Below, one piece after another: positions 1-6,224 of a stretch of 13,884 nt of DNA. A model generated the notes under the pieces. The model was not told the origin of the DNA. It saw only the letters and a list, made by a program, of their open reading frames with translations, and searched no databases. This stretch comes from an uncultured Clostridia bacterium (lineage in GTDB: Bacteria > Bacillota > Clostridia > TANB77 > CAG-508): positions 1 to 13,884 of the forward strand of contig CANQMG010000039.1 in the NCBI GenBank assembly GCA_947624925.1. The letters are read 5' to 3'. Both the position numbers and the translations under genes were made by a program. Position 1 is the first letter of the stretch; each line of letters opens with the position of its first letter.

Positions 1-25
1 TCTCTCTCTCTCTCTCTCTCTCTCT
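1..25. repeat. (TC)n / (GA)n dinucleotide microsatellite
   Basis: Twelve and a half perfect TC units run from the first base to 25 and continue beyond the window. On the minus strand they are GA units inside the start of a reading frame. Perfect dinucleotide tracts of this length are rare in bacterial genomes, and nothing else like it occurs in the window. Confidence 0.9.
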
Positions 26-58
26 TAGAGTACCAAGAGTTTTAAGTTTTACGTTCAT
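1..58 (-). CDS. 5' end of an unidentified gene with a GA-repeat (Arg-Glu) N-terminus, partial
   Basis: The ATG is at 58-56 on the minus strand. It is preceded at a 10-nt distance by a strong SD (AAAGGAG, 69-75) and by a promoter (102-130), so it looks like a real, expressed start. The protein begins MNVKLKTLGTL and then reads alternating Arg-Glu codons (AGA GAG) as far as the window edge. Only about 19 codons are visible, so the product cannot be named. Such a pure dinucleotide tract near the start of a reading frame is where slipped-strand mispairing would switch the frame. It could equally be a low-complexity assembly end. Function is unknown. Confidence 0.5.
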   Translation of the reverse strand, partial: MNVKLKTLGTLRERERERE

Positions 59-101
59 CTTAAATTTTCTCCTTTGTTTTCTCTTATTTTTTACAATTTT
101 A

Positions 102-130
102 ATTGTACCATATACTATATTTTTTTTCAA
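102..130 (-). promoter_or_regulatory. Sigma-A type promoter for the GA-repeat gene
   Basis: On the minus strand, TTGAAA (130-125) and TACAAT (107-102) are separated by exactly 17 nt. The predicted transcription start near 95 gives a leader of about 37 nt containing the SD at 69-75. This is prediction from consensus only. Confidence 0.55.
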
Positions 131-155
131 CATTTTTCAGAAATATAAGTGCTAA

Positions 156-242
156 TTAATCTGCTAATATATTCTCAACTTCTAAGAATGCATCATCAAT
201 AGAATATACTTTTCCATTTTCGGCATCTGATATAATATCTCT
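156..242 (-). pseudogene. 28-codon in-frame tail after the phosphoribosyltransferase stop, antitoxin-tail-like
   Basis: Directly after the TAA at 243-245 the same frame stays open for 28 more sense codons and ends at TAA 156-158. The peptide includes SDAENGKVYSIDDAFLEV and ends ILAD. It looks like natural protein rather than random translation, and resembles the acidic C-terminal tails of RelB/Phd-like antitoxins (inference from general pattern, not an alignment). It has no ATG, GTG or TTG start and no SD of its own. It is therefore either a fragment of a lost gene that recombined against the upstream gene, or a readthrough extension. Confidence 0.35.
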
Positions 243-1115
243 TTAATCACCAACTATTCCTTTTAAATTATATAAATCATCATTAATACATTTTTTTACT
301 CTTATTAAGGTTTTTCCAGAGCTTTCTAAAGAATTTTTTATAAATTCAGGATGAGATATTAAAAATTTTCTCATTGTTTCATAAGGATTATCTATATAGT
401 TATTAATCATTAAATATTGCTCATTGTTAATATCTCTTTTCTCTAAAGCAGTTTTAAATAATTCTTTATTTACCTTAACCAATGGATATGTAACAACATT
501 TTGTTGTAATAAAATCTCGTCTCCTCCTTGCATTCTATCAACAATCGTAGCAGTCCATTTCATTTCTCCACCCTTTTCTTTAATTGCAGGCAACCACATA
601 TTTACATAACTTGCAGCTTCAGTAATTAAATCCGATATATGTAAACATTTTTTTCCTTCTAAATTTTTTACTTGTTCAGTATTAGTAAAATCACTATTAC
701 TTACTAACATACTTAAATCTTTAAAAATTGTAATATGTGGTTTTTTTAACAAATTTGCTATTATATATGAAAACACCCAATCTCTTCTTTCTCCACCACT
801 AATATAATCAATATTATTAACATCAATATTTTTTGTTATTGTTTGTAATAAAAAATCTATTGTATGTTTATATATTTCGTTTGATTGATATTGTTTTGAT
901 ACATTTTTAAATATTTTTTCAGGTAATACATTACGATTAGACAAAGATTCATCAATTATTTGTAATAATTTTTTTGATTCCTCCTCATTCCCATATAAAA
1001 ATTCTGCATTTATAAAATAAGCTCCTATTTTTCCAGATGTTAACCAAAATGGTTTATCAGCTTCACATGCTTTAATTGATTTGGTTAAAAATAAATTTGA
1101 AATTAATTCTTCCAT
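243..1115 (-). CDS. Divergent orotate-phosphoribosyltransferase-like protein
   Basis: The 290-residue product resembles type I phosphoribosyltransferases, closest in layout to orotate phosphoribosyltransferase (orotate plus PRPP to OMP in UMP synthesis). Visible landmarks are FWLTSGKIGAYF near residues 23-34 (the OPRT substrate-side motif, usually TSGK/SSGK), SGGERRDW at 106-113, KPHITIFKD at 125-133, a PRPP-loop-like stretch at 157-172, and IVDRMQGGDEIL at 191-202, which matches the OPRT flag VDRxxGG. The PRPP loop is degenerate: the usual DD is SD, and the TGTS-type turn is TEAAS. The protein is also about 80-100 residues longer than ordinary PyrE, so catalytic activity and substrate are uncertain. 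The start is the ATG at 1115, with a G-rich SD (AAGGGGG, 1129-1135) at a rather long 13-nt spacing. A pyrD-like fragment ends at that SD, which supports a pyrimidine context. Confidence 0.6.
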   Translation of the reverse strand: MEELISNLFLTKSIKACEADKPFWLTSGKIGAYFINAEFLYGNEEESKKLLQIIDESLSNRNVLPEKIFKNVSKQYQSNEIYKHTIDFLLQTITKNIDVNNIDYISGGERRDWVFSYIIANLLKKPHITIFKDLSMLVSNSDFTNTEQVKNLEGKKCLHISDLITEAASYVNMWLPAIKEKGGEMKWTATIVDRMQGGDEILLQQNVVTYPLVKVNKELFKTALEKRDINNEQYLMINNYIDNPYETMRKFLISHPEFIKNSLESSGKTLIRVKKCINDDLYNLKGIVGD

Positions 1116-1133
1116 AAAAAATCTTTTTCCCCC

Positions 1134-1234
1134 TTAATTTAATTTTACAGTTCCTACTATACTATTTATATCTTGAATACTATGTTTTTTTAGATAATCT
1201 TCTATCTCTTTATAACTCTAATACTTGTATCTGG
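1134..1234 (-). pseudogene. Fragment resembling the C-terminus of dihydroorotate dehydrogenase, frameshifted
   Basis: Two overlapping minus-strand frames join into one plausible protein end. The segment 1234-1208 reads PDTSIRVIK. After a one-base shift, the segment 1214-1137 reads EIEDYLKKHSIQDI and then NSIVGTVKLN, ending at TAA 1134-1136. The layout matches the last 35 or so residues of type 1 dihydroorotate dehydrogenase (PyrD): a DP-type turn, a conserved VI, an amphipathic helix, then an IxEIxG-like end. The stop abuts the SD of the OPRT-like gene, as expected for a pyrD-pyrE order. Nothing recognisable remains upstream of about 1245. Assignment is inference from pattern; a decayed gene is clear, its identity less so. 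Confidence 0.4.
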
Positions 1235-1365
1235 ATAAATATCAAATTATTTGTATTTTATAAAATTAATATTTTATGTTAGTATAAATTTTATTGATAT
1301 TAACAAATTTTATTACTTCTTGTAAGTAATATTTTGTGTTTATACAATTAACTATATTTAGTTAC

Positions 1366-1394
1366 ATTCTATATATAATATTTGTAAAAGTCAA
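1366..1394 (-). promoter_or_regulatory. Promoter upstream of the pyrD remnant and OPRT-like gene
   Basis: On the minus strand, TTGACT (1394-1389) and TAGAAT (1371-1366) are 17 nt apart, each one mismatch from sigma-A consensus. The predicted start near 1359 would give a leader of about 240 nt that includes the pyrD-like fragment before the OPRT-like start at 1115. Confidence 0.45.
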
Positions 1395-1452
1395 TATAAA
1401 TAAATAAAAAAAATACAAAGTTAAATTGATAGAAAATTTTAATGTAATTTTT

Positions 1453-1488
1453 CCAGAAAATAGTATTATCTCTTTTACTATTTTCTGG
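1453..1488. terminator. Perfect 13-bp hairpin downstream of gpr
   Basis: CCAGAAAATAGTA (1453-1465) pairs perfectly with TACTATTTTCTGG (1476-1488) around a 10-nt loop. It lies 68 bases after the gpr stop, where the ruvC-holA-gpr transcript should end. The minus-strand side lacks a good U-run (it reads AAAAATTACATT), whereas the plus-strand side is followed by a T-rich stretch. It could be an imperfect terminator for gpr, an mRNA 3'-end stabiliser, or a terminator blocking plus-strand transcription. Confidence 0.45.
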
Positions 1489-1555
1489 TATTTATATTTT
1501 TTATTTTAAAAAGATATATTAATTATACTAAATTTTACAGTCTGGGTCTGACTTA

Positions 1556-2488
1556 TTACAAAGCAAGATTTATACCTTCTGCTACCACATCTTTCATATT
1601 TTCTATTAAATTATCGATTTCTTTTGGTGTTACTATCATATTATAATCTTTTGGGATTAGTGCTTTTCTTATTTCTTCATAGTTGTCATTTTCTTTTAGT
1701 TGATTTAAATAATCATTTGATTTTGCTTCATCTTGAAGTTTTGTTATAAATAAATCTAAACATTCATCTGTTATTGTTGCTAAATCTACAACTGTTGGAA
1801 CTCCTATTGCAATTACTGGTATTCCAACCGTATTTATGCTTAGCTCTTTTCTTGTATTTCCAACTCCAGCACCTGGTACTATTCCAGTATCTGATAATTG
1901 AATTGTACTACTTATTCTTTCTATACTTTTAGATGCTAATGCATCAATTACTATTATTAATTTAGGCTTTATATTATCTACTATTCCTTTTATAATTTCT
2001 AGTGTTTCTATTCCTGTTGTACCAAGCACACCTGGTGAAACAGCACTAATAGGTCTTGTGTTTGGATCTATATATTCTGGCATGTATTTTAATATGTGCC
2101 TTGTTACTTCTATTTCATTTATTACTTTTGGACCTAATGCATCTGGAGTAACATATATATTTCCTAATCCTACTACTAATACATCATCTTTTTGTGTAAC
2201 ATGTATTTCTAACAATTTTTTTATCTCTTCTGATAGTATTTTTGCATATTTTTCTATATCTTCTACAGTTGCAATATTTAGTTTTTTTAAATCTATAGTT
2301 ATATAATTTCCCTTTGGTTTTCCTATTGCTTGTTCGCCTTTTTCATCTAATATTTTTACAACTGTAGTCTTTATATTCTCCTCTTCTTTAACTTCTGTTT
2401 GTATGCCTTCAACTTCATTTTCTATATTGTTGGCCTTCTTATAAATATCTCTTCTTTCATCAGCCAAATCTGTTCTAAAATTATACAT
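1556..2488 (-). CDS. gpr: Germination protease GPR (spore SASP endopeptidase)
   Basis: GPR degrades the small acid-soluble proteins that coat spore DNA, supplying amino acids at germination; it is made in the forespore as an inactive zymogen. The 310-residue product has the family N-terminus FRTDLADERRD (residues 4-14), where the propeptide is trimmed. It also has the two signature blocks VVGLGNIYVTPDALGP (105-120, Asp116) and IDALAS (181-186, Asp182), corresponding to the essential aspartates of peptidase family A25, and SPGVLGTTGIET at about 151-162. I chose the ATG at 2488 because AAAGGAG (2497-2503) sits 8 nt upstream. A TTG start at 2539 would add 17 residues translated from a hairpin and promoter region. 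It lies 63 nt after holA; the rpsT gene often found between them in bacilli is absent. A sporulation-type promoter and an SD-covering hairpin lie immediately upstream. Confidence 0.95.
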   Translation of the reverse strand: MYNFRTDLADERRDIYKKANNIENEVEGIQTEVKEEENIKTTVVKILDEKGEQAIGKPKGNYITIDLKKLNIATVEDIEKYAKILSEEIKKLLEIHVTQKDDVLVVGLGNIYVTPDALGPKVINEIEVTRHILKYMPEYIDPNTRPISAVSPGVLGTTGIETLEIIKGIVDNIKPKLIIVIDALASKSIERISSTIQLSDTGIVPGAGVGNTRKELSINTVGIPVIAIGVPTVVDLATITDECLDLFITKLQDEAKSNDYLNQLKENDNYEEIRKALIPKDYNMIVTPKEIDNLIENMKDVVAEGINLAL

Positions 2489-2526
2489 AAAAATCTCTCC
2501 TTTTCTTTTAGTATAGAGAGATTTTT
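2489..2526 (-). promoter_or_regulatory. Hairpin covering the gpr Shine-Dalgarno (also possible holA terminator)
   Basis: AAAAATCTCTC (2489-2499 on plus) is the perfect reverse complement of GAGAGATTTTT (2516-2526), giving an 11-bp stem with a 16-nt loop. On the minus strand the 3' arm contains the GAG of the gpr SD (2497-2503) and runs up to the base before the ATG; it ends in a run of T, so it also has the shape of an intrinsic terminator for holA. A transcript reading through from holA would hide the gpr SD. A transcript starting inside the loop would not. Confidence 0.55.
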
Positions 2527-2537
2527 TAATTTTATTC
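2509..2537 (-). promoter_or_regulatory. Sigma-G-like promoter of gpr
   Basis: On the minus strand, GAATA (2537-2533) fits the sigma-G -35 pattern GHATR. TATACTA (2515-2509) fits the -10 pattern CATNNTA except for the first base, and the spacer is 17 nt. The same bases can be read as sigma-A TTGAAT-18-TATACT. gpr is a forespore (sigma-G/F) gene in studied spore formers, which favours the first reading. Predicted start is about 2502-2504, at the SD itself, giving a leader of only about 15 nt that lacks the 5' hairpin arm. Confidence 0.45.
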
Positions 2538-2551
2538 AATTTTATTATTTT

Positions 2552-3571
2552 CTATCCACAATATCTACAAAGTATTGCTTCTAATCCAATATTTATATCA
2601 ATTAACCCTTTTTTATAATTTTTATCTAATAATATAAATTCATCTATTATATTTTTTAATTCTTGTAAGCTAAAATATCCAGATTGCATTTTATACTTGC
2701 TTGTTAAAAATAATTGATTTGGTTTTAAATTTAAAACCTCAGTTAGGCTTCTGTTTTGCTCTATTGCAAGCTTAGTTATGTATAATTTTTTAAAATGATT
2801 ATATAATGTTATTAATATTTTTTGTACTGGTTCTTTGTTATATATTAAATTTTTTAATGTTGTTAATGACTTATCTATTTCTTTTTTTCCAAGATTATCT
2901 GTTAAATCAAATATAACACTTTCAATTTGCTTTGTTGAAAGCATATCAATGCTCTCTTTTGTTATTTCTCCATTTTCTCCAGAATATTCTATGAGTTTTC
3001 TTACTTCATTAATTAATTCTTGCATATTCGTTCCGCAACATTCGATAAAATATTTTGCAACTGTATCATCCATTTTTACTTTGTACGCACTACATATAGC
3101 TCTTATTCTTTTTACTAATTGTGGCAATTTAAGTTTTTCAAAATTACATATTATACCATGTTTTTCTAAAGTTTTAAATAAATCATTTTTATCAGCATTT
3201 TCTTCTATAAATACTATAACTAAAGTTTCTTGTATATAATTAATATTATTATTTATATAATTAGATATTTTCTCTCTTTGTTCTGCTAATTTTACATTCT
3301 TTTTTTTACCATCTTTTAATAAAAGTCCTGTATTTTTTATTATTATTAATTTCTTTTCAAATCCAAATGCTGGAGTTTCAATATTAGGTATAATTTCTTG
3401 TATGTTATTTTCATCTATTTGTATATAATTTATACCTTCCACTAATTGTCCAAATATTTTCTTTATTTTTTTTACACTACTTTCAAGCAAAAATTGCTCT
3501 TCTCCATAAAAAAAATATATACTGTTTAATTTATTTTCTTTTAAACTTTTTTCTAATTCTTCTATGTTCAT
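2552..3571 (-). CDS. holA: DNA polymerase III delta subunit (clamp loader)
   Basis: HolA is the wrench subunit of the clamp loader, opening the beta sliding clamp for loading onto primed DNA. The 339-residue length is normal for the family. The N-terminus has YFFYGEEQFLLES (residues 19-31), the hallmark of delta, followed by the pattern TPAFGFEKKLIIIKN around 67-81. CGTNMQELINEVRKL at about 179-193 matches the domain II/III signature (G-N-L-x-x-L-x-x-E-x-x-K-L). Domain III is helical up to the CRYCG end. The ATG at 3571 has an SD-like AGAGG that overlaps the ruvC stop, only 9 nt away, so translation of the two is probably coupled. gpr follows downstream. Confidence 0.93.
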   Translation of the reverse strand: MNIEELEKSLKENKLNSIYFFYGEEQFLLESSVKKIKKIFGQLVEGINYIQIDENNIQEIIPNIETPAFGFEKKLIIIKNTGLLLKDGKKKNVKLAEQREKISNYINNNINYIQETLVIVFIEENADKNDLFKTLEKHGIICNFEKLKLPQLVKRIRAICSAYKVKMDDTVAKYFIECCGTNMQELINEVRKLIEYSGENGEITKESIDMLSTKQIESVIFDLTDNLGKKEIDKSLTTLKNLIYNKEPVQKILITLYNHFKKLYITKLAIEQNRSLTEVLNLKPNQLFLTSKYKMQSGYFSLQELKNIIDEFILLDKNYKKGLIDINIGLEAILCRYCG

Positions 3572-3580
3572 TTATACCTC

Positions 3581-4066
3581 TCATAACTTTTGGGCAAATT
3601 TTGCAGAATGCGCATGACATATTGCTATAGCCATACTATCAGTAATATCATCTAGTTTAGGTAATGTATCTTCATGCAATATTGTTTTTACCATTTTTTG
3701 TACTTGCATCTTATCTGCACGTCCATATCCTACTACTGCTTGCTTTACTTGCAAGGGCGTATATTCATATGTTGGTATGTTATTCTGGCATCCTACTACT
3801 AGTACAACTCCTCTTGCTTGTGCAACGTTAATTGCAGTTTTTATGTTATTGTTAAAAAACAGTTCTTCTACTGAAATAGCATCTGGTTTATATTCATTTA
3901 TTATATTCTGTAAATCTATATATATTTGATTTAGTCTTAGTGGAAATGATTGTTTAGCCGGTGTTTTAACTGCTCCACTATGTATTAGTTTAAATGTATT
4001 TCCTATATAGTCTATAATGCTATACCCTGTTATACCATATCCAGGGTCAATTCCCAAAATTCTCAT
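3581..4066 (-). CDS. ruvC: Crossover junction endodeoxyribonuclease RuvC
   Basis: RuvC resolves Holliday junctions as a dimer, together with the RuvAB branch migration motor. The 161-residue protein carries the acidic active site: Asp7 in LGIDPGYG, Glu67 in SVEELFFN, and Asp140/Asp143 in LDDITDSMAIAICHA. The Q-A-R-G and E-Y-x-P-x-x-V-K motifs (about 83-86 and 101-108) are also present. The start ATG at 4066 follows AAGGAG at a normal distance. holA begins 9 nt downstream. No ruvA or ruvB lies in the window next to it. An 87-nt gap separates it from the debranching enzyme gene, and I could not fix a promoter there. Confidence 0.95.
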   Translation of the reverse strand: MRILGIDPGYGITGYSIIDYIGNTFKLIHSGAVKTPAKQSFPLRLNQIYIDLQNIINEYKPDAISVEELFFNNNIKTAINVAQARGVVLVVGCQNNIPTYEYTPLQVKQAVVGYGRADKMQVQKMVKTILHEDTLPKLDDITDSMAIAICHAHSAKFAQKL

Positions 4067-4137
4067 TTATTGCTCCTTATTTTATAACTAATTAAATACT
4101 TAAATAAAAATTTATAAATTAAAAAAGTAATAACAGC

Positions 4138-4160
4138 AAAATAAATACTGTATTTATTTT
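4138..4160. terminator. Weak AT-only hairpin at the end of the debranching enzyme gene
   Basis: AAAATAAATA (4138-4147) pairs perfectly with TATTTATTTT (4151-4160) around a 3-nt loop, and overlaps the stop codon at 4154-4156. With no GC pairs and only a modest downstream T-run on the minus strand, it is at best a weak terminator between this gene and ruvC. Confidence 0.25.
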
Positions 4161-6190
4161 CTTAAAATTATTCTAAATACTTCTGCTACACTCCATGCCT
4201 GAGCCAATGCTCCTTTTGGTAAATATGGCGTTTTTGAATCATACAATTCTGATATGCTACCTATCATACCTGTTTCATTTAATTCTTTTTTAAATGTCTT
4301 TTCAACTTGTAATATAAATTTTTCTAGTTTATCCTCTAAATCTTTTTTTGTTGTCTTATTTTTTTCTACTTTTATCATATTTTTTAATGCATTATAATAT
4401 AATCCTAAAAGCCATGGCCATGTAATTCCTTGATGATAACTTGCATCTCTTCTAAATGAATCTCCTTCATATACTTCTACATAGTTTTCTTCTCCTTTTG
4501 CAAGTGTTTTCATTCCATATTTATTTAACAATTTAGATTCTGTTACCTTTATAATTTCGCTTGCTATTTCGGAATTAGGCTCAATTACCGGAAATGTTAA
4601 TGATAAGCTAAATAATTGATTTGGCCTTATTTTGCTATCTCCTATTACATCATATAAGCATTTTCTTTTTTTGTTATAAAATTTTTTTTCAAATGATATT
4701 TTTGCTTTTTGTGCTAATTGCTTATATTTACTTTCTTTTTTCTTTCCTTCATATTTTGCATATAACTCGTCCATTATCATTAAGGCATTATACCATAGAG
4801 CATTTATTTCAACCGTTTTACCATTTCTTGGTGTAATTGCATAGTCAAGATATTTTGCATCCATCCATGTATTTTGTGTCTTTTCAGTTCCTGATGATAT
4901 TAAACCGTCTGTATCTAGGAATATATTATTATCGTCTAAATCTATTCCCTTAGAATATGCATCTATTATATCTTTTAACTTTGGATATATATTTTCTTTT
5001 ATAAATTTAGAATCATTTGTATATTTTATATATTTATATACTTGTTCAAATAATAATAGTGATGCATCTGCACTATTATATAATGGTCTATTATCAAATC
5101 CAGAATATCCATTTGGCACCAATCCAAACTTTATATCTTTAACGAAAGTTTTTAAAACTTCTTTTGCTATACTATATCTTTTTGTAATTAATAGCAACCC
5201 CTCAAACGATATCATTGCATCTCTTCCCCAGTCTAAAAACCATGGATAACCTGCAATTAAAGTATGTAATGAAAAACTTGGTCTATAAACTACAAAATTA
5301 TCAGTAGCAATTATATACTCTTTTATAAAGTCTTTATATTCTAAATATTCTTTTGTATTATTTTCTTTTTTTGTATCTATAAAATTAGAATTAATCATTA
5401 ATTCATTAATTCTAATAATTTCTTTACTTATAACATCTTTTGCATCAATTTCATCAATATTATCTTCTAATGAACATATAAAATATATTTCTTTTTCTTC
5501 ATTTGGAACTAGATTAACTTCAAATACACCTGGTACACAATGATTTTCCTCTGGATAGAACCCTCTTTTTTCTTCTTCTATATAATACATATTCTTAAAA
5601 TTATCATTAGAATGTTCAATATATTTTCCGTCTGTAATGTTCATATATATTGGTGTATGTGCATTATCATCAACTACAATTTTTATCTTTTTATTTTTAA
5701 TATCTTGTCTTATATTAAAATTATGATTTGAATTTACTGTGTGGAAATCTCTATAATTAATAATAGGTGCTATTGTTAATTTTGAATTTTTATTTATATT
5801 ATTAATTTTATAATACACACAAACTGTATTTTTTCCATATTGCATACAAATTAATTTTTTTATTGATATACCTTTAACATTATATGTAAATATTGGTACA
5901 TATTCCTTTTCAAAACTTTCAAGATATTTATACCCATCAGAAACATAATTTTTACACATATTAGTATATAAATTATATGTTTCACCATCAATTTCTATTG
6001 CTTCATCTAGCTTAGATAATATTAAAAATCTTCTTGCTGGAGGTGTTAGTGGTGCAACTAATAATCCATGATATTTTCTTGTATTACATCCAATTATAGT
6101 TGAAGAACTAAATCCTCCCAGTCCATTGGTTATAATCCATTCCTTATTTAATCCATTTTCTAAATTCATATATTTCTTATTAAACTTCAT
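4154..6190 (-). CDS. Glycogen debranching enzyme (amylo-alpha-1,6-glucosidase type)
   Basis: The predicted cytoplasmic enzyme hydrolyses the alpha-1,6 branch stubs of glycogen or limit dextrins. The 678-residue protein has the expected two parts. The N-terminal GDE domain includes WIITNGLGGFSSSTIIGCN (about 18-36) and RKYHGLLVAPLTPPARR (38-54). The C-terminal (alpha/alpha)6-barrel GDE_C domain includes GYPWFLDWGRDAMISFEG (314-331), NSADASLLLFE, NTWMDAKYLDYAITPRNGK followed by VEINALWYNAL, and YHQGITWPWLLGLYYNAL near 590-607. These are the conserved blocks of the bacterial/archaeal AGL-like family. AAAGGAG (6197-6203) lies 6 nt before the ATG. It starts 34 nt after yvcK, so it is probably part of the murB-yvcK transcript. 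No glg synthesis genes are nearby. Confidence 0.9.
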   Translation of the reverse strand: MKFNKKYMNLENGLNKEWIITNGLGGFSSSTIIGCNTRKYHGLLVAPLTPPARRFLILSKLDEAIEIDGETYNLYTNMCKNYVSDGYKYLESFEKEYVPIFTYNVKGISIKKLICMQYGKNTVCVYYKINNINKNSKLTIAPIINYRDFHTVNSNHNFNIRQDIKNKKIKIVVDDNAHTPIYMNITDGKYIEHSNDNFKNMYYIEEEKRGFYPEENHCVPGVFEVNLVPNEEKEIYFICSLEDNIDEIDAKDVISKEIIRINELMINSNFIDTKKENNTKEYLEYKDFIKEYIIATDNFVVYRPSFSLHTLIAGYPWFLDWGRDAMISFEGLLLITKRYSIAKEVLKTFVKDIKFGLVPNGYSGFDNRPLYNSADASLLLFEQVYKYIKYTNDSKFIKENIYPKLKDIIDAYSKGIDLDDNNIFLDTDGLISSGTEKTQNTWMDAKYLDYAITPRNGKTVEINALWYNALMIMDELYAKYEGKKKESKYKQLAQKAKISFEKKFYNKKRKCLYDVIGDSKIRPNQLFSLSLTFPVIEPNSEIASEIIKVTESKLLNKYGMKTLAKGEENYVEVYEGDSFRRDASYHQGITWPWLLGLYYNALKNMIKVEKNKTTKKDLEDKLEKFILQVEKTFKKELNETGMIGSISELYDSKTPYLPKGALAQAWSVAEVFRIILRK

Positions 6191-6224
6191 TTGTATCTCC
6201 TTTTATTCAATTAATGAATATATT

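Larger units (their letters stand above)
1235..1555. other. AT-rich intergenic stretch, no gene
   Basis: About 320 bases without a supportable reading frame. It holds a minus-strand promoter (1366-1394), a small 7-bp hairpin (ATTACTT 1312-1318 with AAGTAAT 1324-1330), a perfect 13-bp hairpin (1453-1488), and a short GC-richer patch (TCTGGGTCTGAC, about 1541-1552) immediately downstream of the gpr stop. Nothing else is visible. Confidence 0.6.

Noticed and set aside
2489..2539. TTG start at 2539 extending gpr by 17 residues
   Set aside because: The extension is translated from the promoter and hairpin and has no SD; the ATG at 2488 has AAAGGAG at 8 nt and starts directly at the conserved FRTDLA region.
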